Assembly: GCA_029054965.1 (NCBI GenBank)
Contig: JAIDEF010000367.1
Span: 1-14,054 of the forward strand
From: Eubacterium sp.
Lineage (GTDB): Bacteria > Bacillota > Clostridia > Oscillospirales > Acutalibacteraceae
DNA length: 14,054 nucleotides
Reading direction: 5' to 3'
Shown here: positions 5,951-12,074 of the stretch, one piece after another
How positions within the stretch are numbered: the first letter of the stretch is position 1
Layout: every line of letters starts with the position of its first letter
Program-made: the position numbers and the translations under genes
Notes under the pieces: generated by a model
Seen by the model: the letters and a program-made list of their open reading frames with translations, nothing else
Database searches by the model: none
Told to the model about the DNA's origin: nothing

Positions 5951-7452
5951 TGATAAATTATATTCCCAGAAGATTTACAATTATCCGTGACAGAGCGCTT
6001 TGTACAAACTGTGGTTTATGTGTTAGCCAGTGCTCGAATGAATGCCACTTTTTTGATGAAGAGAATAAAACTGTTTTAAGCAATTCCAATGACTGTGTTG
6101 CCTGTCACCGTTGTGTTGACCTTTGTCCGACAGGTGCTTTGAGAATTGAAAAATATGTTTGTGATTATCGTGAAAATATTAACTGGACACCTCAGTATCA
6201 GCAGGAAATCTGCCGTCAGGCTGAGTCAGGCTCTGTCCTTCTTTCGGCAATGGGCAATCCCAAGCCTTATCCTATTTACTGGGATAAAATTCTTCTTAAT
6301 GCCTCACAGGTCACCAATCCATCAATTGACCCATTGCGTGAGCCTATGGAAATCCGCACAATACTCGGCAGAAAGCCTGAAATGATTAAGGTTGAGAAAA
6401 AGGGAAAATCAACTGTCGAAATGCCGCCGCAGGTTATGCTTGAAACACCGATTATTTTTTCGGCAATGAGCTTTGGTTCAATTTCGATGAATGCACAAAA
6501 ATCATTGGCAATGGCTGCGAAAGAGCTTGGCACTTTGTTTAATACAGGTGAGGGCGGACTTCACCCTGAGCTTGCTGACTATTGTGACTGTGCTGTTGTA
6601 CAGGTTGCATCAGGAAGATTTGGCGTGCATAAGGATTATCTCAATAATTCAAAATTCATTGAAATTAAAATCGGTCAGGGTGCAAAGCCTGGTATCGGTG
6701 GTCATCTTCCGGGCGAAAAGGTTAATGTTGAGGTTTCTAATGCCCGTATGATACCGGAGGGCTCGGATGCCATTTCACCTGCACCGCATCACGATATTTA
6801 TTCTATTGAGGACTTGCGCCAGCTAATTTGGTCAATTAAGCAGGCAACTGACGGCAAGAAACCTGTATCGGTTAAGATTGCTGCTGTTCACAATGTTGCG
6901 GCTATTGCATCAGGCTGTGCAAGAGCAGGTGCTGATATAGTTGTTATCGACGGCTTCAGAGGCGGTACGGGTGCTGCACCAACACGCATAAGGGATAATG
7001 TCGGTATTCCTATTGAGCTGGCACTTGCTGCTGCTGATCAAAGACTGCGTGATGAGGGTATCCGCTCAAGCATTTCACTTGTTGCGGCAGGCTCATTCCG
7101 CTGCTCTGCAGATGTTGTTAAAGCTATTGCACTTGGTGCAGATGCATGTTATGTTGCATCTGCTGCACTTATTGCAATGGGATGTCATATGTGCCAGACC
7201 TGCAACACAGGCAAGTGTAACTGGGGTATTGCGACACAGCGTCCTGAGCTTACAAAAAGATTAAACCCTGAAATTGCATATAAAAGAGTAGTTAATCTTA
7301 TTAATGCGTGGAATCATGAAATCAAGGAGATTATGGGCGGTATGGGTATTAATTCTGTTGATTCGTTAAGGGGAAACCGCCTGATGCTCAGAGGTATCGG
7401 ACTGAGCGAAAAAGAGCTTGAAATACTCGGAATCAAGCATGCCGGAGAATAG
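5950..7452 (+). CDS. gltB: Glutamate synthase, ferredoxin/FMN catalytic subunit (split GltB domain 2)
   Basis: This is the central catalytic subunit that reduces 2-oxoglutarate with ammonia to glutamate using FMN. Residues 18-59 carry two 4Fe-4S ferredoxin motifs (Cys18/21/24/28 and Cys49/52/55/59). From about residue 130 onward is the FMN-binding glutamate synthase barrel, with FSAMSFGSIS, GEGGLHPE, GQGAKPGIGGHLPG, ISPAPHHDIYSIEDL, VIDGFRGGTGAAPTR and GADACYVASA. The cluster loop has Cys412, Cys418 and Cys423 in the C-x5-C-x4-C spacing of the glutamate synthase 3Fe-4S centre, plus an extra Cys415. The ATG at 5950 overlaps the upstream TGA; a TTG at 5947 is a possible alternative. GAGGAGG (5933-5939) serves either. 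No NAD(P)H-binding small subunit is encoded nearby, so the ferredoxin-like domain probably takes electrons from ferredoxin or a protein encoded elsewhere. Confidence 0.95.
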   Translation: MINYIPRRFTIIRDRALCTNCGLCVSQCSNECHFFDEENKTVLSNSNDCVACHRCVDLCPTGALRIEKYVCDYRENINWTPQYQQEICRQAESGSVLLSAMGNPKPYPIYWDKILLNASQVTNPSIDPLREPMEIRTILGRKPEMIKVEKKGKSTVEMPPQVMLETPIIFSAMSFGSISMNAQKSLAMAAKELGTLFNTGEGGLHPELADYCDCAVVQVASGRFGVHKDYLNNSKFIEIKIGQGAKPGIGGHLPGEKVNVEVSNARMIPEGSDAISPAPHHDIYSIEDLRQLIWSIKQATDGKKPVSVKIAAVHNVAAIASGCARAGADIVVIDGFRGGTGAAPTRIRDNVGIPIELALAAADQRLRDEGIRSSISLVAAGSFRCSADVVKAIALGADACYVASAALIAMGCHMCQTCNTGKCNWGIATQRPELTKRLNPEIAYKRVVNLINAWNHEIKEIMGGMGINSVDSLRGNRLMLRGIGLSEKELEILGIKHAGE

Positions 7453-7465
7453 GGGGAGTGCAGAT

Positions 7466-8200
7466 ATGGTTATTGAAGCAGGTCTTACACGCTACGAGCA
7501 GGTAAATGATTTGATAAAAAAAGAGCTGTCGTCAAAAAACAAGGTGACAGTTAAGGAGGTCAATGGACAGCGTTATATTGGCTGTGCTCTTGATAATGGT
7601 AAAAAAATAGAGGTTTACGGAACTCCTGGTAATGATATGGCTTGTTATCTTAACGGTGGTACAGTTGAGGTTTTCGGAAATTGTCAGGATGCAGTAGGAA
7701 ACACTATGAACGGCGGTGAGATAATTGTTCATGGTCATTCCGGTGATGCAATGGGCTATGGTATGCGTGATGGTCAGATATATATTCGAGACAATGTTGC
7801 CTGCCGCGGCGGTATTCATATGAAGGAATTCAGAGAGATGCGTCCTGTTCTTGTTATCGGTAAAAATGCAGGCTCATTTCTTGGTGAATATATGGCAGGT
7901 GGTACTATTGTACTTCTTGGACTTGATATGAAAAGGGGAGAAAAGCTCTTCGGAACTCACTGTGCCTCAGGTATGCATGGCGGTAAAATATTTGTAAGAG
8001 GAAGCTTTCCAAAAGATAATTTGAGCCCTAATATTAAGGTTGTAAATCTTGATAAGCAGGATGAAAAAGAGCTTGCGGGCTATGTTAAAAAGTATTGTAA
8101 ATATTTTGGTGCAGACAGAGATAAGATAATGTCAAAGCCATTCAAAAAGCTTGTGCCTGCCACATCAAGACCGTATGCTAATCTTTATGTTTCAAATTAA
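7466..8200 (+). CDS. Glutamate synthase GXGXG beta-helix subunit (split GltB domain 3)
   Basis: This is the structural C-terminal domain of glutamate synthase as a separate 244-aa protein. Its right-handed beta-helix is read as repeated G-x-G-type turns (GTPGNDMACYLNGG, GNCQDAVGNTMNGG, GHSGDAMGYGMRDG) from about residue 50, followed by GKNAGSFLGEYMAGG and the conserved GTHCASGMHGG. The same fold occurs in formylmethanofuran dehydrogenase subunit C, but the operon context fixes the assignment. The ATG at 7466 is selected because AGGGGGAG (7451-7458) lies 7 nt before it. The in-frame TTG at 7418 would overlap the upstream gene and has no good ribosome binding site. The spacing of 13 nt from the previous stop indicates one operon. 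Confidence 0.9.
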   Translation: MVIEAGLTRYEQVNDLIKKELSSKNKVTVKEVNGQRYIGCALDNGKKIEVYGTPGNDMACYLNGGTVEVFGNCQDAVGNTMNGGEIIVHGHSGDAMGYGMRDGQIYIRDNVACRGGIHMKEFREMRPVLVIGKNAGSFLGEYMAGGTIVLLGLDMKRGEKLFGTHCASGMHGGKIFVRGSFPKDNLSPNIKVVNLDKQDEKELAGYVKKYCKYFGADRDKIMSKPFKKLVPATSRPYANLYVSN

Positions 8201-8219
8201 TTAACAACGGGAGAAAAGT

Positions 8220-9671
8220 ATGTTCAATAATTTACACGAGGAATGCGGCGTATTCGGTATATTTGAAAATAAAACAACGTATGCTGCACAGTCTGTCTAT
8301 CTCGGGCTTTATGCCTTACAGCACAGAGGACAGGAAAGCTGCGGAATAGCTGTTAATGATGATGGTGTGTTCAGGCATCATAGAGGTGACGGATTGGTGC
8401 ACGAGGTTTTTACAGGCGATAAGATGGAGCATCTCGGTATGGGCAATATGGCAATCGGTCATGTGCGTTATTCAACAACAGGCGGTAAAAATGCTAATAA
8501 TATTCAGCCGCTTGTTATACGTCATATTAAAGGTAATCTTGCAGTTGCTCATAACGGTAATTTGGTTAATGCGCCTGATTTAAGAAAACAGTTTGAGCTT
8601 AAAGGCGGTATTTTTCACGGAACGTCCGATACTGAATCAATTGCGTATTCAATTGTTTCCGAGCGTTTGACGAGCAAAAGCACCGAGGAAGCAGTTGAAA
8701 AGGTTATGAACACCCTAAAGGGTGCGTATTCTTGTATTGTAATGACAGCCACAAAGCTGATTGCTTTCAGGGATCCTGATGGCTTCAGACCTCTTTGTCT
8801 TGGCAAAACTGCCGATGGTGCGTGGATTGTTTCCTCCGAAAGCTGTGCAATCGACAGCGTAGGTGCAGAATTTGTAAGAGATATTGAGCCGGGTGAAATA
8901 GTTGTTATAAGTACAGAAGGCGTGAAATCACTTAAGCATCACTGTGGAAGTAAAGGTAATATATGTGTTTTTGAATATATCTATTTTGCTCGACCCGACA
9001 GTGTGATTGAAGGCTCGTCTGTTCAGCATGCAAGAATGAGGGCAGGTAAGTTTCTTGCAAAGGAACATCCTGTTGAGGCGGATATTGTAATCGGAGTGCC
9101 TGACAGCGGACTTGATGCCGCACTCGGCTATGCACAGGAAAGTAAAATACCTTACGGTATAGGCTTTGTTAAGAACAGATATATCGGCAGAAGCTTCATT
9201 CAGCCTAATCAGAATCAGCGTGAGGACGCAGTACGAATTAAGCTTAATGTTGTTAAGGAAAATATTAAAGGAAAGCGTGTTATTATGATAGATGATTCTA
9301 TTGTAAGAGGAACAACCTGTGCAAGGATTGTTGAACTTCTTCGTGAAGCAGGTGCTGAAGAGGTGCATATGCGTGTGTCCTCACCGCCATTTAAATATCC
9401 ATGCTTTTTCGGAACTGATGTTGATTCACAGGAAAATCTGATTGCCTGCAAATTTGGCACTGTTGATGAAATTGCAAAGGAAATAGGTGCTGACAGTCTT
9501 GGTTATCTTTCTGTTGAGGCAACAAAAAAACTTGCGGAAAATTCCTGCTGCGGCTTTTGTGACGGATGCTTCACGGGCTCATATCCTGTTGAAGTTCCGA
9601 AAGAGCAGCCAAAGGATAAGTTTGAGGAAAAGCTTAACCTTTTTTCGCCTTACTATCAGGTGCTTGACTGA
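8220..9671 (+). CDS. purF: Amidophosphoribosyltransferase (glutamine PRPP amidotransferase)
   Basis: This enzyme catalyses the first committed step of purine synthesis: PRPP plus glutamine gives phosphoribosylamine. The 483-aa protein has an N-terminal class II glutaminase domain with nucleophile Cys9 (EECGVFGIF) after an 8-residue propeptide, YALQHRGQES, HVRYSTTGG, HNGNLVN and GTSDTES. The C-terminal phosphoribosyltransferase domain has VIGVPDSG, GIGFVKNRYIGRSFI and the PRPP loop VIMIDDSIVRGTT (354-366). Cys249, Cys395, Cys444 and Cys447 fit the 4Fe-4S ligands of the Bacillus-type oxygen-labile enzyme. The ATG is preceded by CGGGAGAAAAG. It starts 19 nt after the GXGXG gene, with no terminator or promoter in between, so it appears to be the last gene of the glt operon rather than part of a pur operon. 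Confidence 0.96.
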   Translation: MFNNLHEECGVFGIFENKTTYAAQSVYLGLYALQHRGQESCGIAVNDDGVFRHHRGDGLVHEVFTGDKMEHLGMGNMAIGHVRYSTTGGKNANNIQPLVIRHIKGNLAVAHNGNLVNAPDLRKQFELKGGIFHGTSDTESIAYSIVSERLTSKSTEEAVEKVMNTLKGAYSCIVMTATKLIAFRDPDGFRPLCLGKTADGAWIVSSESCAIDSVGAEFVRDIEPGEIVVISTEGVKSLKHHCGSKGNICVFEYIYFARPDSVIEGSSVQHARMRAGKFLAKEHPVEADIVIGVPDSGLDAALGYAQESKIPYGIGFVKNRYIGRSFIQPNQNQREDAVRIKLNVVKENIKGKRVIMIDDSIVRGTTCARIVELLREAGAEEVHMRVSSPPFKYPCFFGTDVDSQENLIACKFGTVDEIAKEIGADSLGYLSVEATKKLAENSCCGFCDGCFTGSYPVEVPKEQPKDKFEEKLNLFSPYYQVLD

Positions 9672-9685
9672 AAACAAAAAATTAC

Positions 9686-9714
9686 TTGCAATTTATGCGT
9701 TTGTAATGTATAAT
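9686..9714 (+). promoter_or_regulatory. Promoter of tRNA-Ser, with -10 inside an inverted repeat
   Basis: TTGCAA (9686-9691), a 17-bp spacer and TATAAT (9709-9714) predict a start near 9721, 8 nt before the mature tRNA. The -10 lies in the 11-nt centre of a perfect 9-bp inverted repeat, TGCGTTTGT (9696-9704) and ACAAACGCA (9716-9724). The repeat may act on DNA as an operator, or as a 3'-end hairpin of the purF mRNA, which otherwise has no visible terminator before the tRNA. Confidence 0.8.
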
Positions 9715-9728
9715 AACAAACGCAATAT

Positions 9729-9821
9729 GCAGATGTGTCCGAGCTGGCCGAAGGAGCACGATTGGAAATCGTGTAGTGCTTCAACGAGTACTCTGGGGTT
9801 CGAATCCCCACATCTGCGCCA
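9729..9821 (+). tRNA. tRNA-Ser (anticodon GGA)
   Basis: The acceptor arms GCAGATG (9729-9735) and CATCTGC (9811-9817) pair perfectly, followed by discriminator G and an encoded CCA (9819-9821). The anticodon stem CACGA/TCGTG (9757-9761, 9769-9773) encloses TTGGAAA, giving anticodon GGA at 9764-9766, which reads UCC and UCU. The T arm is TGGGG-TTCGAAT-CCCCA (9794-9810). The long variable arm between 9774 and 9793 is a class II tRNA trait that fits serine. The 93-nt length is normal for tRNA-Ser. Confidence 0.98.
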
Positions 9822-9825
9822 AAAT

Positions 9826-9859
9826 AAAAATCCGTTCTCGCAAGAGGACGGATTTTTTT
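9826..9859 (+). terminator. Intrinsic terminator of tRNA-Ser
   Basis: AAAAATCCGTTCTC (9826-9839) pairs with GAGGACGGATTTTT (9844-9857) through a GCAA tetraloop, with one G-U pair, and runs into seven T residues. It starts 5 nt after the CCA end. Confidence 0.93.
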
Positions 9860-9869
9860 AATAAAGAAT

Positions 9870-9897
9870 GAATGATGAATAATGAATAATGAATTTT
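9870..9897. repeat. Four tandem 7-nt units (GAATAAT-like)
   Basis: The stretch reads GAATGAT, GAATAAT, GAATAAT, GAATTTT: four head-to-tail 7-nt units with small differences. Such A+T-rich GAATAAT strings sometimes mark the edges of dispersed intergenic repeats in Clostridia, but no matching second end is visible here. The gap from 9860 to 10069 holds only this repeat, the palindrome at 9937-9951 and the promoter at 9996-10024. I see no small gene in it. Confidence 0.5.
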
Positions 9898-9936
9898 ATA
9901 ATGCTTCTCCTTGTAAAAAACAATTGTTTATTTCGC

Positions 9937-9951
9937 ATTGGATAATCCAAT
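9937..9951. promoter_or_regulatory. Perfect 7-bp palindrome, possible operator
   Basis: ATTGGAT (9937-9943) and ATCCAAT (9945-9951) form a perfect inverted repeat around a single A, 45 bp upstream of the -35 of the DUF3592 promoter. It has no T tract, so it is not a terminator. Its position and size suit a dimeric regulator, but no regulator is encoded nearby. Confidence 0.35.
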
Positions 9952-9995
9952 TTAATGAAATACTTCTTTGCCATATGCAAGTGTGCTATTATTAA

Positions 9996-10024
9996 TTGAT
10001 ATGTTTATTTGTGTGTGATATAAT
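9996..10024 (+). promoter_or_regulatory. Promoter of DUF3592 gene (extended -10)
   Basis: TTGATA (9996-10001), a 17-bp spacer and TATAAT (10019-10024) preceded by TGA (TG-n extended -10 element). The core TGATATAATTAA recurs in the promoter at 11546-11574, suggesting the same sigma factor and similar strength for both hypothetical-gene units. Confidence 0.8.
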
Positions 10025-10069
10025 TAAACCGTAGATAAATTGCAAGTTATTTTAACACGAGGTATAACA

Positions 10070-11023
10070 GTGAATAAAAAGAAATTATATTCAAAAATTC
10101 TTTTTTCAATAATCTGTATTATAGTTGGATTGTTATTAGGCGGATATATAACATACCAATATGCAGAAGAGTGTAATAATACAAAATGGCCATCCACTCA
10201 AGCTACAGTTGTTGATATGAACAGCTATGAATCGAGCGGTGCAAATCATTCAAATAGAACAATATATGTTATAAGCCATGAATATGTAGTGGAGGATATT
10301 TCATATAAAGGAGAGATAAGGTCATATTATCCGAATCAAGTTGGAAACAGGATTGAGATAAAATATAATCCGGATAATCCGGCGGATTCAACTGCTGTCA
10401 CTGTACCTGACACGGAAATGTTCATTGTTGTTTTAATATTTAGTGTTATATTGGTTGTTTCAGGCGTATTTTTTACAATAGTTATATGGAAAAATCGATT
10501 CATATTATCGGTTGTTTCAGAAGATAAGCCATATTATCACGGTCCAAAAGAAAGAATAAATCCTAAATCATATTTAAAATTTCTAATTCCAATAGGATTC
10601 TTTTTATTGGCATTGGTTTTGATGTACTATCAGCCATTTGCGCAAAAGAACATTAATGCTAATGAGTTCGTTCAAATAATGGAAACTGACGGATATACAG
10701 CGGAGAACTCTTTAGAAAGACTACAAATAGAATTTGGTATGGGTTCAATTATTGAACAAGCGTATTCAGTTAATACAGAAAATATACGAATTGATTATTG
10801 TACACTGAACACAAGTAACAATGCTAAATTGTTATATGATTCTGCATCTTTGCCTGCAAATACTTATGTTATTTCAGATAAATACTTTTTAGCTGCTGAA
10901 GATAACAATTTCTTTTATATAAAAAGTTTTAAAAATAATACGTTTGTTTATGGTGCTTGTAAAATAGAATCAAAAGATGAACTGTTACGATTGTTTAAAG
11001 ATATAAGCTATTACGATAAATAG
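10070..11023 (+). CDS. DUF3592-containing membrane protein
   Basis: The 317-aa protein has unknown function. The GTG at 10070 is taken as the start because ACGAGG (10057-10062) lies 7 nt upstream and a basic NKKK stretch then leads directly into a membrane segment (about residues 9-27). The extracytoplasmic part starts with WPSTQATVVD and continues to YEYVVEDISYKGE-like and GNRIEIKYNPDNPADS-like strands, the pattern of the DUF3592 family. A second membrane segment (about 120-140) closes that domain. A third (FLIPIGFFLLALVLMYY) precedes a C-terminal domain of about 120 residues that I do not recognise and that probably faces outward. The gene is A+T-rich, with many AUA and AAA codons compared with the nitrogen genes. 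It has its own promoter and is followed by a small HEAT-like gene 20 nt later. Confidence 0.75.
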   Translation: MNKKKLYSKILFSIICIIVGLLLGGYITYQYAEECNNTKWPSTQATVVDMNSYESSGANHSNRTIYVISHEYVVEDISYKGEIRSYYPNQVGNRIEIKYNPDNPADSTAVTVPDTEMFIVVLIFSVILVVSGVFFTIVIWKNRFILSVVSEDKPYYHGPKERINPKSYLKFLIPIGFFLLALVLMYYQPFAQKNINANEFVQIMETDGYTAENSLERLQIEFGMGSIIEQAYSVNTENIRIDYCTLNTSNNAKLLYDSASLPANTYVISDKYFLAAEDNNFFYIKSFKNNTFVYGACKIESKDELLRLFKDISYYDK

Positions 11024-11043
11024 TAATTTGATGAGGGGTGTCT

Positions 11044-11466
11044 ATGAAAGAAAGAATAGAAAACTTATATAATGAAGATAATAACATTGCTTATAAAACA
11101 TTATTAGAATTAGAAGCTATAACTGCTGAATCAAATGAGCTGTATAGTTATTTTGAAGATTTGTTAGAATTGTTAAATAGTGAAAAAACGTTTGTTAGAG
11201 TTCGTGGCTTTAGACTTATATGTTCTCTCGCAAAGTGGGATAATGAAAATAAGATAAATAAAAATATAGATATTATTTTAAGAGAATTTGATGACGATAA
11301 AGGAACATCAGTAAGGCAATGTTTAGAAAAAATTAATTTGATTTTAATGCATAAAATTGAATTAACAGAGGTTGTGGAAATCAAAATTAAGAATTTAGAT
11401 TTATCTAAATACAAGGGAAGTATGCAATCTTTAATTAAGCAAGATATAGATTGTATTTTGAAATGA
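11044..11466 (+). CDS. Small HEAT/ARM-like helical repeat protein (often annotated SufBD-like)
   Basis: The predicted 140-aa, soluble, all-helical protein carries paired amphipathic helices such as AYKTLLELEAITAES, FEDLLELLNSEKTFVRVRG, FRLICSLAKWD and TSVRQCLEKINLI. The VRVRGFRLICSLAKWD stretch resembles small Clostridia proteins that databases tend to label SufBD protein, although nothing here supports a role in Fe-S assembly. HEAT-like folds usually bind proteins; no partner is evident. ATG at 11044 with GAGGGG (11033-11038) is preferred over a GTG at 11038 that overlaps the ribosome binding site. It is probably co-transcribed with the DUF3592 gene and is closed by the terminator right after its stop codon. 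Confidence 0.7.
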   Translation: MKERIENLYNEDNNIAYKTLLELEAITAESNELYSYFEDLLELLNSEKTFVRVRGFRLICSLAKWDNENKINKNIDIILREFDDDKGTSVRQCLEKINLILMHKIELTEVVEIKIKNLDLSKYKGSMQSLIKQDIDCILK

Positions 11467-11520
11467 AATACTTATAGCAATCCGAACCATATCAGTTTGG
11501 ATGGCTATAGGTATTTTTTT
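11467..11520 (+). terminator. Long two-part intrinsic terminator
   Basis: The lower stem AATACTTATAGC (11467-11478) pairs with GCTATAGGTATT (11504-11515). After an A/G mismatch, the upper stem ATCCGAAC (11480-11487) pairs with GTTTGGAT (11495-11502) around CATATCA. Both stems contain one G-U pair. Seven T residues (11514-11520) follow. It begins immediately after the TGA of the HEAT-like gene. Confidence 0.93.
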
Positions 11521-11545
11521 GATTTTACATGTGTTTTGTGTTGTT

Positions 11546-11574
11546 TTGCATTTGCTCTCAATATATGATATAAT
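11546..11574 (+). promoter_or_regulatory. Promoter of DUF3788 gene (extended -10)
   Basis: TTGCAT (11546-11551), a 17-bp spacer and TATAAT (11569-11574) with an upstream TGA giving an extended -10. The predicted start is about 11581, leaving a leader of about 20 nt before the DUF3788 ATG. Confidence 0.8.
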
Positions 11575-11601
11575 TAATATAATTTGAAAGAAGGGTGTAA
11601 A

Positions 11602-12009
11602 ATGGAAAATATAAAAAGAGAAGAGCTGGAGAGCTTAGTTGGAATTGATATTGTCAATGTTTTTTATGACATTGTTGATGAAATAACATCATTATACGAT
11701 ATGGATAAAGTTTGGAATAATGGCGGTAAAAAATGGACTTATGAATATAAATTCAGAAAGAGCGGAAAAACTTTATGTGCATTTTACTTTAAGGAGAATA
11801 CATTAGGTTTTATGATTATCTTTGGTAAAGATGAGAGAACTAAAGTTGAAGAAATAAGAAATGAACTTTCATACGACGTACTGGAAGCCTATGATAATGC
11901 TCAAACATTTCACGATGGAAAATGGGTTATGCTTGATGTAACTGATTATTCTATATTAGAAGATTTAAAAAAATTACTTTTTATAAAAAGAAAACCAAAT
12001 AAAAAATAA
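11602..12009 (+). CDS. DUF3788 family protein
   Basis: The 135-aa soluble protein has unknown function. The order WTYEYKFRKSGKTLCAFYF, GFMIIFGKDE, FHDGKWVMLDV and C-terminal LFIKRKPNKK fits the DUF3788 pattern: a Trp-rich N-terminal strand, an Lys-Thr-Leu-Cys turn, an HDGKW motif and a terminal KRKP. ATG at 11602 is chosen over the in-frame TTG at 11584 because AGAAGGG (11589-11595) lies 6 nt before it. It has its own promoter. The 65-nt gap to the next gene has no convincing promoter or terminator, so the glycosidase-like gene downstream may share this transcript. A+T content is high. Family membership is fairly sure; the biological role is unknown. Confidence 0.75.
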   Translation: MENIKREELESLVGIDIVNVFYDIVDEITSLYDMDKVWNNGGKKWTYEYKFRKSGKTLCAFYFKENTLGFMIIFGKDERTKVEEIRNELSYDVLEAYDNAQTFHDGKWVMLDVTDYSILEDLKKLLFIKRKPNKK

Positions 12010-12074
12010 CTGCTGATTTGGATTTTATACTAAGCATTAATCATACAAATAAGATAAAACAATAAGGGTGGATT

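Noticed and set aside
9487..9861. Forward open frame running from purF through tRNA-Ser
   Set aside because: It is out of frame with purF, crosses a tRNA gene and terminator, and has no ribosome binding site or recognisable protein pattern.
9811..12074. tRNA-Ser as an attachment site of an integrated element
   Set aside because: No repeat of the tRNA 3' end was seen downstream by eye and no integrase, recombination or phage gene is present.
12010..12074. Separate promoter for the glycosidase-like gene
   Set aside because: A TATACT at 12026-12031 exists but no acceptable -35 lies 16-18 bp upstream, so read-through from the DUF3788 unit is simpler.
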